DNA from: Sabulitectum sp964571965
Lineage (GTDB): Bacteria > Fermentibacterota > Fermentibacteria > Fermentibacterales > JCC-6
Direction: 5' to 3'
Assembly (NCBI GenBank): GCA_964571965.1
Contig: CAZNFQ010000030.1
Span: forward strand, 1-23,246
Length of the DNA: 23,246 bases
Of this stretch, positions 17,157 through 23,246 are shown one piece after another; the stretch's first letter is position 1, and the number at the start of each line of letters is the position of its first letter. The translations under genes and the position numbers were made by a program. The notes under the pieces were generated by a model. The model worked only from the letters and a program-made list of their open reading frames with translations. It was not told the origin of the DNA and ran no database searches.

Positions 17157-18152
17157 ATGAATATTACTCATTGGATGAAGCATCGCAATGCAGGAAAAGT
17201 CCTGATTCAAATAGTATCCGGAGTTCTGGGCATCAGTGTTCTCTGGTATTTTTTCTCGAGAATGGGTTCAGGTTTATTCTTCCAGAATCTCAGCCTTCTC
17301 AATGCGTGGATAATCGCACCCCTCGTTGCGGTATACTCGATTTCATGGGTTTTCCGGGGATTCCGTCTGAAGATGGTACTTGAACTCCACGGGAAGAAAG
17401 CCGGGTTGTTCAGGGCTATCGGCATGGAGTTCATGGCGGATCTGCCCAATCAGTTCCTTCCTGCCAAACTTGGCGATTCCGTGAAGATAGCATACATGCA
17501 TAAGTCCGGCATAATCAACTACAAAGAAGGAACATTTGCAGCCTTCACAGTGAGATTCATGGATCTCGGGGCGGTGGTTCTTCTCACACTGCTCAGTTCC
17601 ATATTCGTCTCTTCTTCCATAACGGAGCAGTATCGATCCTACATACTGGCTGTTCTTGCCATTGCCGGGATCTTGATGATTTCCGGCTGGATATTTCTTT
17701 TTAAGAACAGTTTTGCTGTCTCTTTTCTCAGGGGACCCCTTGCCAGATTCCGGGTTTCGGCATCTGAGTTCGCAAACAGGATAAGACAGAACCCGGGGGG
17801 TTTTTTCAGGGTATTGATCGTTTCGGTTCTGGTCTGGGTTTTTGACATAATGACCCTTCTGATCTTCATAACGTCCATGGGAGTGAAACTTACCATTGCC
17901 GAAACTGCATTCGTGATGCTTCTTTCAACGGTTGCCAAACTGGTTCCTGTTACCCCTAACGGGCTGGGCGTTTATGAGGGTACAATGGTGCTGATCCTCA
18001 CGGGAATGAGCATAAACGAAAGCACGGCCTTTACGATAGCCCTTCTGGACCACGGTTTCATGAACGCATACTCCCTGCTTCTTTCACTGGTATCCATATA
18101 TCTGCTTGGACTTGGATTGGGAGGGGTAAAAAAACTGATCGAAGACCGCTAA
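17157..18152 (+). CDS. LPG-synthase-TM/UPF0104 (YbhN-like) integral membrane protein
   Basis: 331 residues, hydrophobic, with about 7-8 membrane segments. Hallmarks are WVFRGFRLKMVLELHG, LPAKLGDSVKIAYM, VRFMDLGAVVLLTLL and, near the C-terminus, VPVTPNGLGVYEGTMVL, which is the YbhN/AglD motif of the lysylphosphatidylglycerol-synthase transmembrane domain. Members are thought to move or modify lipid-linked substrates. In glycan loci they often accompany GT2 enzymes. There is no cytoplasmic aminoacyl-transferase domain, so it is not MprF. The start ATG 17157 has only a weak GGGG upstream. It is divergent from the GT2 gene (65 bp between starts). Its stop TAA (18150-18152) interlocks with the stop of the second asnB-like gene. 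Confidence 0.85.
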   Translation: MNITHWMKHRNAGKVLIQIVSGVLGISVLWYFFSRMGSGLFFQNLSLLNAWIIAPLVAVYSISWVFRGFRLKMVLELHGKKAGLFRAIGMEFMADLPNQFLPAKLGDSVKIAYMHKSGIINYKEGTFAAFTVRFMDLGAVVLLTLLSSIFVSSSITEQYRSYILAVLAIAGILMISGWIFLFKNSFAVSFLRGPLARFRVSASEFANRIRQNPGGFFRVLIVSVLVWVFDIMTLLIFITSMGVKLTIAETAFVMLLSTVAKLVPVTPNGLGVYEGTMVLILTGMSINESTAFTIALLDHGFMNAYSLLLSLVSIYLLGLGLGGVKKLIEDR

Positions 18153-20071
18153 TCCAGGTGTTGTCTGAAATCACCGTGCAGAATGAACATCTCGAACCAG
18201 ATGATGAAATTCAGTATGCACCAAAGAACCCTTCCATTATCTCTTTTGTGAGCCAGATGATCTTCCCACAAATTCTTGACATATTCATGGCAGATCACCC
18301 CGGTTCTCTCAACCCTTTCTCTGGTGAAGTAATCCCTCCCAAGTTCGATAAGGTCGCTGGAAAACCATTTCGAGTAGGGCAGCTCTATGCCGAAATTCTG
18401 CCGCCTGCGCACTTTCGGAGGAAGAACCCTGGCCATGGCCTTTTTCTCGATGTACCTTCTTGTAAAACCCCTTATTTTGAAACGTGAGGGTATGGTGGTG
18501 AAGAATTCCACCGCTTTCCTGTCCATGAAGGGAAATCTTGCTTCTACTGAATTTGCCATGAACATTCTGTCGTTCTTCTGCATCAGGTCTCCGATGAAGA
18601 AGCACTTCATGTCGATATGGGACAGTCTGTCCAGTTCGGATGGATAGTTCAGGGAGTCGAATAATTCCCGGAAGATGGTTTCCGACACCGGAAGCTCGGA
18701 AGACCATGGCATCATTTGAAGCTTTTCCTGCTCATCCAGAACGTGCCGGTAATAAAGGTGCGCATACGGGGGTGACATCTCGGCGCCGGTGGTGAACCTC
18801 TTGGCCAGGAATTCGAAGCTGAGCTTGCTGTGAGATACCGGCAGCGCAGCCGCCGCTGCCCTGTTGAACCTTCTGAGGAACCGGGGCACGTACTTTCTGT
18901 AGTATCTGGAAACATGGTTGGCCATGTGAGTTTCATAGGCATTGGTGACCTCGTCGCCGCCTTCCCCTGAGAGAAGTACTTTCACGTATTTCCGGGCTTC
19001 TCCCGAGAGAAGCATGAAGGGGATTGCCGAACCGTCGCCTATGGGTTCATCCATGTATGCCATCTGTCTGAAGAGATTCCCGGTAACGTCTTCGTGGTTA
19101 ACCGTTATCTCATGGTGGATGGAACCTGCATATTCAGCCATTATTCTCTGGTAGGGAGATTCGTCGAAGCTTCTCTCATTTATGCGAAGGGAGAACGAGT
19201 GCAGTTCGCTCCCCTTGCCCAGCACCCTGGAGAGGCCAAGTATGGAACTGCTGTCCAGACCTCCGGAGAGAGTTGTTCCCACGGGAGCGTCGGAAATGAG
19301 ATTCCGGTCAACGGCGTTGAGAATGGCTGAGTAAAAACCCTCTTCCGCTTCATCCAATGTCATGTGGTTGTCAGGTTCGAAGTTGATTGTGTAGTACTCC
19401 CGCGGTTCCTTGAATTCACCTCCGTTCAGGTCTGTTTCTATGAGGTGCGAGCCGTCAAGTTCGTGAACTCCCTTGAAAGCGGTGAGCGTCCCCGGCACAT
19501 AAGCCAGAGAGAAGTAGTGAAAAATGGCTTCCCTGTTCACTTCAGGGGTAAAGCCCGGGATCTCCATGAAAGACTTTATCTCAGATGAAAAGTACAGCCT
19601 GTCTCCAAGCGTCATCCAGAACAGCGGACGGGTTCCGTAGAAGTCCCTTACGATGTAAGCTTTCCCGGTTCTTCTGTCATAAAGAGTGAAAGCGAACATT
19701 CCCGAAAGCAGCGGCAGAAGCTCGATACCGAATTCCTCGTAAAGATGAAGAAGCACTTCGGTATCGGAAGTGGTGGTGAAGGTATACTTTTCGTCCAGTC
19801 TATACTCTTCCCTCAGTTCTCTGAAGTTGGTTATTTCACCATTGTAGGCAAGCCAGACATCTCCCGATGCACTCTTCATCGGCAGCGATGCCTTCTCTGA
19901 AAGGTCAATTATGCTCAACCTGGTATTACCCAGAAAGCATCTGTCATCGTGCAGAAAACCGGTTGAATCAGGTCCCCTGTGACGTAGAATAGAGGTCATT
20001 TTCCTGCCTGTTTCAAGGTCGGATTCCCTCAGCGGCTCTCCAAGACTTAATATTCCCGCAATTCCACACAT
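18149..20071 (-). CDS. Glutamine-dependent asparagine synthetase-like amidotransferase, copy 2 (divergent)
   Basis: 640 residues from ATG 20071 (MCGIAG, Cys2 nucleophile), with GGAG 6 nt upstream. A longer open frame begins at 20386 but adds 105 residues unlike any asparagine synthetase and overlaps the start of the divergent GT39 gene. Glutaminase motifs RGPDSTG, AYNGEITNFREL and TTSDTEVLLH are present. The nearly invariant RDPFGxKPL segment reads RDFYGTRPL. The synthetase loop SGGLDSSS (269-276) and LSGEGGDEVTNAYETH are kept. The segment RRRQNFGIELPYSKW has Asn559 where copy 1 has Lys560, at a position where AsnB enzymes normally carry a catalytic Lys. The C-terminal ends of the two copies are clearly related, so this is a duplicated family that diverged. 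I infer a changed substrate or reaction for copy 2. The gene symbol is left empty for that reason. Confidence 0.88.
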   Translation of the reverse strand: MCGIAGILSLGEPLRESDLETGRKMTSILRHRGPDSTGFLHDDRCFLGNTRLSIIDLSEKASLPMKSASGDVWLAYNGEITNFRELREEYRLDEKYTFTTTSDTEVLLHLYEEFGIELLPLLSGMFAFTLYDRRTGKAYIVRDFYGTRPLFWMTLGDRLYFSSEIKSFMEIPGFTPEVNREAIFHYFSLAYVPGTLTAFKGVHELDGSHLIETDLNGGEFKEPREYYTINFEPDNHMTLDEAEEGFYSAILNAVDRNLISDAPVGTTLSGGLDSSSILGLSRVLGKGSELHSFSLRINERSFDESPYQRIMAEYAGSIHHEITVNHEDVTGNLFRQMAYMDEPIGDGSAIPFMLLSGEARKYVKVLLSGEGGDEVTNAYETHMANHVSRYYRKYVPRFLRRFNRAAAAALPVSHSKLSFEFLAKRFTTGAEMSPPYAHLYYRHVLDEQEKLQMMPWSSELPVSETIFRELFDSLNYPSELDRLSHIDMKCFFIGDLMQKNDRMFMANSVEARFPFMDRKAVEFFTTIPSRFKIRGFTRRYIEKKAMARVLPPKVRRRQNFGIELPYSKWFSSDLIELGRDYFTRERVERTGVICHEYVKNLWEDHLAHKRDNGRVLWCILNFIIWFEMFILHGDFRQHLD

Positions 20072-20119
20072 ATCTGCTCCAAAGTAGGTTTCCAAAGGCC
20101 TAATATACCCATACCGCTC

Positions 20120-20148
20120 TTTACAGCACCTGTACCCTTCTGTATTTT
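20120..20148 (+). promoter_or_regulatory. Promoter of the GT39/sulfatase unit
   Basis: TTTACA (20120-20125, 5 of 6 matches to the -35 consensus), a 17-nt spacer and TATTTT (20143-20148, 4 of 6 matches to the -10 consensus) lie in the 113-bp divergent gap. Predicted transcription starts near 20155, leaving a ~30-nt leader before TTG 20185. On the opposite strand a TATATT (complement of 20102-20107) could serve the second asnB-like gene, but I see no matching -35. Confidence 0.55.
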
Positions 20149-20184
20149 CAGGCGATTCACCACCCACCGTCCCGCGGAGGAAGA

Positions 20185-21582
20185 TTGAAAACCATTTTTC
20201 AGAGCAGAAGACCCTTCGCCATCCTGGCTGCGGTTTTTCTGCTGGCTCTGGTACCAAGAGTGGTAATAGTCCTTGTGTCGCCTCATATGCCCTACAGGCA
20301 CTGGGATGTGACCCACGACGTGGTGATTGCCCGGAATCTGGCCTCCGGGAACGGTTTTGCCAATGAGCCGGGGCACCCCACCGCATTCAGGTATCCACTT
20401 GTTCCATTCGTTCTTTCCCTGTTTTTCCGCCTGTTCGGCGAGAGATACATTCCCTTCCTGCTCTTTCAGGCTTTACTGGGATCACTGACCGCCGTAATGA
20501 TATCCTTGATGGCGCTGAAAGCCTCAGGAGAGAAACTGGCTCTTCTGGCAGGGTTCCTCACCGCAGTGAATCCTGAACTTGTCTCATTTACACGGATGAT
20601 GCTCACAGAAACCATTTTCGCTTTCCTTCTTGCCGCTCTTGGGATCCTTTTCATTCTTATTCTGAAGCACGGAAAAACCGGCCATTGTATAGCAGCCGGG
20701 CTGATAACCGGAGTAGCGGCGCTGTGCAGACCCGTTGCGGTTTTCTGGGCGGTTCTCATGGTACCTGTGCTTATCCGTTTCTGGAGCAGGAGGGGTATGG
20801 TCAGGAAGGGGATCGCAGCCGTTTTGATAATCGCCTCGATCTCCCTGGCGGCGGTTTCTCTCTGGATCGTGCGTAACCAGGTAACCATGGGCGCTCCGGT
20901 GTTCAACACCGCCGGGGGAGTTACCTTCTGGCTCTGGGGGCATAACGATGCGGAACCGTCGGATGAATGGACGGAGATACCCGAGGAGTACGAAGCCGCA
21001 AACAGGGCTTCGAACCTGCGGGTTTTCTTCACCACAGGGGAAGGCGACCCTGCGGACATAGTGCCGGTGTTCAACATGCAGCCCAGATATCAGGCTTTCT
21101 CGTTCCAGCAGAGAGTGGTGGACCGGCTCCGGGGTCTGGACGAGATCGAAGCAGACAGAGAATTGAATTCCATGGCCCTGGAGTACGTTTTTTCCCATCC
21201 AATTGCCACACTTCGCTATTCGCTTTCAAGCCTCTTCAAAACCTTCGCATGGACAGAAATGAACGGAAGGGTGAACATCGTGCTTGCTCTTGCAATGCCG
21301 TTTCTTCTTCTGGGGTCCTTCAGGCTTGCAGGTCGATCGGGTGAAACGGCGGCTGTTGTTCTCAGCTGTATAGTTTCCATGCTGTTGGTTCACGTGGTTT
21401 TCTATTTTGATCACAGATTCAGGGTGCCCTACCAGCCGTTTCTGATGCTCCTTGCAGCATCAGGTATCTTAAGGGCATGGGAGGGGAACTTATCCCTGAG
21501 GGAAAAACTATCTTTCTTTGGATTCATGATTCTCCCGGTTGTGGTTAATTACTTTCTTGTGTGGGGGGATACTTCCGGATAG
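20185..21582 (+). CDS. GT39/ArnT-like membrane glycosyltransferase
   Basis: 465 residues from TTG 20185, with GGAGG 4 nt upstream, which supports the rare start codon. It is highly hydrophobic with about 10-12 membrane segments. The first periplasmic loop, after residue ~32, contains HMPYRHWDVTHDVVIARNLA, the region where GT-C enzymes of the PMT/ArnT type keep their catalytic acidic residues, and then GNGFANEPGHPTAFRYPLVP. These enzymes transfer a sugar from a polyprenyl-phosphate donor to a protein, lipid or glycan on the outer face of the inner membrane. The GT2 at 16162-17091 is a plausible donor maker. The acceptor is unknown. The gene is divergent from the second asnB-like gene and 18 bp upstream of the sulfatase-like gene, so the latter is probably co-transcribed. 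Confidence 0.87.
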   Translation: MKTIFQSRRPFAILAAVFLLALVPRVVIVLVSPHMPYRHWDVTHDVVIARNLASGNGFANEPGHPTAFRYPLVPFVLSLFFRLFGERYIPFLLFQALLGSLTAVMISLMALKASGEKLALLAGFLTAVNPELVSFTRMMLTETIFAFLLAALGILFILILKHGKTGHCIAAGLITGVAALCRPVAVFWAVLMVPVLIRFWSRRGMVRKGIAAVLIIASISLAAVSLWIVRNQVTMGAPVFNTAGGVTFWLWGHNDAEPSDEWTEIPEEYEAANRASNLRVFFTTGEGDPADIVPVFNMQPRYQAFSFQQRVVDRLRGLDEIEADRELNSMALEYVFSHPIATLRYSLSSLFKTFAWTEMNGRVNIVLALAMPFLLLGSFRLAGRSGETAAVVLSCIVSMLLVHVVFYFDHRFRVPYQPFLMLLAASGILRAWEGNLSLREKLSFFGFMILPVVVNYFLVWGDTSG

Positions 21583-21600
21583 AGAATTGGGAGACAGCTA

Positions 21601-22941
21601 ATGAAAAGATATACAGTTTTGGTTTTTCTTTCACTTATGGCAGCAGGTTGCACAGAGCAGGCTGGATGCCGGATACCTGATACGGGAAAGAACGTTGTGC
21701 TGATAATCATAGACACCCTCAGGGCTGACCACCTTTCATGCTACGGCTACTCCAGGGAGACGTCACCTGAAATGGACAGTCTTGCCCGAAACGGAACAGT
21801 CTGGCTGAACGCCGTTTCCCAGGCGCCCTGGACTCTTCCCTCCCATGCATCCATCTGGACCGGACTTTCGGTGAAAGCCCACGGAACGAACCATATAGGA
21901 GGCATCGAAGGATTCGACATGAAACTTGACACCCGGCTTCCTTCTCTGCCTTCAGAGGTGCAGGGTTCAGGTTATCAGACCTCGGGGTTCACGAACTTCG
22001 TACTTCTTTCAGAAGAATTCGGTTTCAACATCGGTTTTGACCATTACGACTGCGAAGGCTCCGGCACCAGAACTGCGGAAGACACCTTTGACGCCTTTCT
22101 TGCCTGGCTGGATAACCAGGCAGAGGAGAAAAACTTTTTTTCAGTCATACACGTCTATGACGTACATCTGCCCTATGCTCCGGTGCCGCCCTATGACACA
22201 GCCTTTTCAGCTCAGGGACAAAGGGGAATCGACGGCTGGGAAATAGCAGATGACGGAAGAATCCTCAATCCGGATGACAGAGATCATCTTGTGAGCATGT
22301 ACGACGGTGAGATTCTATATGTGGACGATCAGATTCGCAGGCTTCTTTCGGAAATGCGCAGCAGAGGGCTTGCAGAAAACACCGTTATCATCATTACATC
22401 CGATCACGGAGAGGAATTTTTCGAGCACGGCGGAGTCGGTCATGGCCATGCGCTTTTCCAGGAACAGTTGCATGTTCCTCTGATTATTTCCGGTCCCGGG
22501 ATAGAGGCGGGAAAGGAAGTGTCCGACCCTGTTGCGCTTTTCGACATCATGCCCACGGTTCTGGGCATTCTGAACATTCCGGTTCCCCGGACCATAGAGG
22601 GAGCTGATATTTTATCAGGCAGCGCCGGAATAAGACCGATCCCCTCCGGAGGGGTATCGCCGGACAGGTTTTTCCTGGCAAACACCCCCCTGGAGGAATT
22701 CCAGTCATTCTCGATTCTTTATGGAACCGACAAGATAATAGCCAGCATGGGTATAGACTCTCTCACAGGCTATGATCTGGCTGCGGATCCCCTGGAATTG
22801 AATCCCGTTCTCCCCGGTTCAAGCCTTGTGGATATGGCCCTTTTTCACTGGGCAACTCCCCGGCTGGGAAATCCCGAGCCAATGGGAGAGAGGACCGAGG
22901 AGATCAACAATACCCTGAGAGATCTGGGATACATCAGATAA
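21601..22941 (+). CDS. Sulfatase-superfamily lipoprotein with Thr in the catalytic Cys position
   Basis: 446 residues. The N-terminus MKRYTVLVFLSLMAAGC ends in a lipobox (LMAAGC, lipidated Cys17), so the mature enzyme is anchored in the envelope. The alkaline-phosphatase/sulfatase fold begins NVVLIIIDTLRADHLSCYG (metal ligand Asp38) and continues with the nucleophile region APWTLPSHASIWTG. There the C-x-P-S-R of formylglycine sulfatases reads T-L-P-S-H, with Thr78 in place of Cys. Later ligands are in YDVHLPY (His189), SDHGEEF (Asp268, His269) and GHGHAL (~281-283). Thr-nucleophile members are known among phosphotransferases (LtaS, EptA type) and other phospho-/sulfo-hydrolases. It could transfer or remove a phosphate- or sulfate-based group on a surface glycan or lipid. 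It follows the GT39 gene by 18 bp with a GGGAG site. Confidence 0.87.
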   Translation: MKRYTVLVFLSLMAAGCTEQAGCRIPDTGKNVVLIIIDTLRADHLSCYGYSRETSPEMDSLARNGTVWLNAVSQAPWTLPSHASIWTGLSVKAHGTNHIGGIEGFDMKLDTRLPSLPSEVQGSGYQTSGFTNFVLLSEEFGFNIGFDHYDCEGSGTRTAEDTFDAFLAWLDNQAEEKNFFSVIHVYDVHLPYAPVPPYDTAFSAQGQRGIDGWEIADDGRILNPDDRDHLVSMYDGEILYVDDQIRRLLSEMRSRGLAENTVIIITSDHGEEFFEHGGVGHGHALFQEQLHVPLIISGPGIEAGKEVSDPVALFDIMPTVLGILNIPVPRTIEGADILSGSAGIRPIPSGGVSPDRFFLANTPLEEFQSFSILYGTDKIIASMGIDSLTGYDLAADPLELNPVLPGSSLVDMALFHWATPRLGNPEPMGERTEEINNTLRDLGYIR

Positions 22942-22977
22942 CCCCTGCCCGCCGGCCGGTCTTCAGCTGTGAATCAC

Positions 22978-23246
22978 CTAGAGGTTTTTCACCGCTTCCA
23001 TAAGATTTCCTGCGGGATCACCTTCAACAGGTTCGAACTCTTCTCCTGTTATCATCTCGAAAAGAGTTATGTACCGCGATGAAAGCTCCACAACAAGTTC
23101 TTCCGGAGCCTCAGGAAGAACTTCGTCGTTGTAGGGGTCGCAGTTGTCCCGGAACCACAATCTCAGGAATTCCTTGTCGATGTTCTTGGGTTCCAGACCC
23201 TGGGCAAGACGCTCCTCATAGCTTTCACGAAGCCAGTATCTGGAAC
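22978..23246 (-). CDS. purC: Phosphoribosylaminoimidazole-succinocarboxamide synthase, C-terminal part (continues outside window)
   Basis: The visible 3' end encodes ~88 residues, ending at TAG 22978-22980. The frame stays open to the window edge, and the start lies beyond it. Visible motifs SRYWLRESYEERL, PKNIDKEFLRLWF and VELSSRYITLFEMITGEEF are the C-terminal signature of SAICAR synthetase, which joins CAIR and aspartate with ATP in purine synthesis. The ending has an acidic extension (EPVEGDPAGNLMEAVKNL). It is convergent with the sulfatase-like gene, with 36 bp between the two stops. It looks like housekeeping and not part of the glycan block. Confidence 0.85.
   Translation of the reverse strand, partial: SRYWLRESYEERLAQGLEPKNIDKEFLRLWFRDNCDPYNDEVLPEAPEELVVELSSRYITLFEMITGEEFEPVEGDPAGNLMEAVKNL

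Noticed and set aside
20072..20386. Upstream extension of the second asnB-like gene
   Set aside because: It removes the Met-Cys start needed for the glutaminase, overlaps the start of the GT39 gene and resembles no known domain.
3436..22941. FGE-sulfatase partnership between the SUMF1-like protein and the sulfatase-like lipoprotein
   Set aside because: The SUMF1-like protein lacks an FGE cysteine and the sulfatase-like protein has Thr instead of Cys, so the pair cannot be a normal maturation pair.
1..23246. CRISPR arrays, transposases, integrases, toxin-antitoxin pairs, tRNA genes
   Set aside because: I found no repeat arrays or recognisable protein motifs of these types on reading both strands.

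Overview
The window is a densely coded stretch of a bacterial chromosome. It holds 16 protein-coding genes and no gap longer than about 140 bp. I saw no rRNA, tRNA, CRISPR array, insertion sequence or phage gene. The cell plan looks Gram-negative: the first protein carries a FlgD-Ig/type IX-like C-terminal sorting domain, and a sulfatase-like protein has a lipobox. The mix of FlgD-like sorting domain, PEGA-SUMF1 protein, B12-radical SAM enzymes and chlamydia/bacteroidete-like ParC suggests a lineage in or near the FCB superphylum, perhaps a candidate phylum such as Fermentibacterota. That placement is inference from protein style, not a measured phylogeny.

Layout. (1) 2-760: C-terminal end of a large secreted protein. 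(2) 815-6601: a tight forward operon of a B12-binding radical SAM enzyme, a membrane-anchored PEGA + SUMF1-like protein, an acyl-CoA synthetase/acyl-AMP ligase and a polysaccharide-type flippase. (3) 6687-8105: a second B12-type radical SAM enzyme behind its own promoter, which has a tandem 9-bp repeat. (4) 8248-12818: parE and parC (type IIA topoisomerase), then a Nudix hydrolase and a small cysteine-rich DUF6485-type protein, with a stem-loop in the parE leader. (5) 12815-20071: a surface-glycan-like block. Its minus-strand part is a GT2 glycosyltransferase, asparagine synthetase-like protein 1 and a UDP-galactopyranose-mutase-like flavoprotein. A plus-strand LPG-synthase/UPF0104 membrane protein and a second minus-strand asparagine synthetase-like protein complete it. 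(6) 20185-22941: a GT39-like membrane glycosyltransferase and a lipoprotein of the sulfatase/alkaline phosphatase superfamily. (7) 22978 to the end: 3' part of purC on the minus strand.

How the genes may work together. Regions 2-3 and 5-6 are rich in envelope lipid and polymer functions: acyl activation, flipping, polyprenol-linked sugar transfer, amidotransfer and a phospho/sulfo-transferase-like lipoprotein. They could build a modified surface glycan or lipid. The chemistry of the two radical SAM enzymes and two amidotransferases cannot be read from the sequence. Regions 4 and 7 are housekeeping.

The most unusual details are these. Both quinolone-region signatures of the topoisomerase are replaced. 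The second AsnB-like protein has lost a normally conserved synthetase-site lysine. The SUMF1-like protein lacks one of the two FGE cysteines, and the only sulfatase-like protein has Thr in place of the formylglycine Cys. Both convergent gene pairs end in interlocked stop codons on a shared CTAA.
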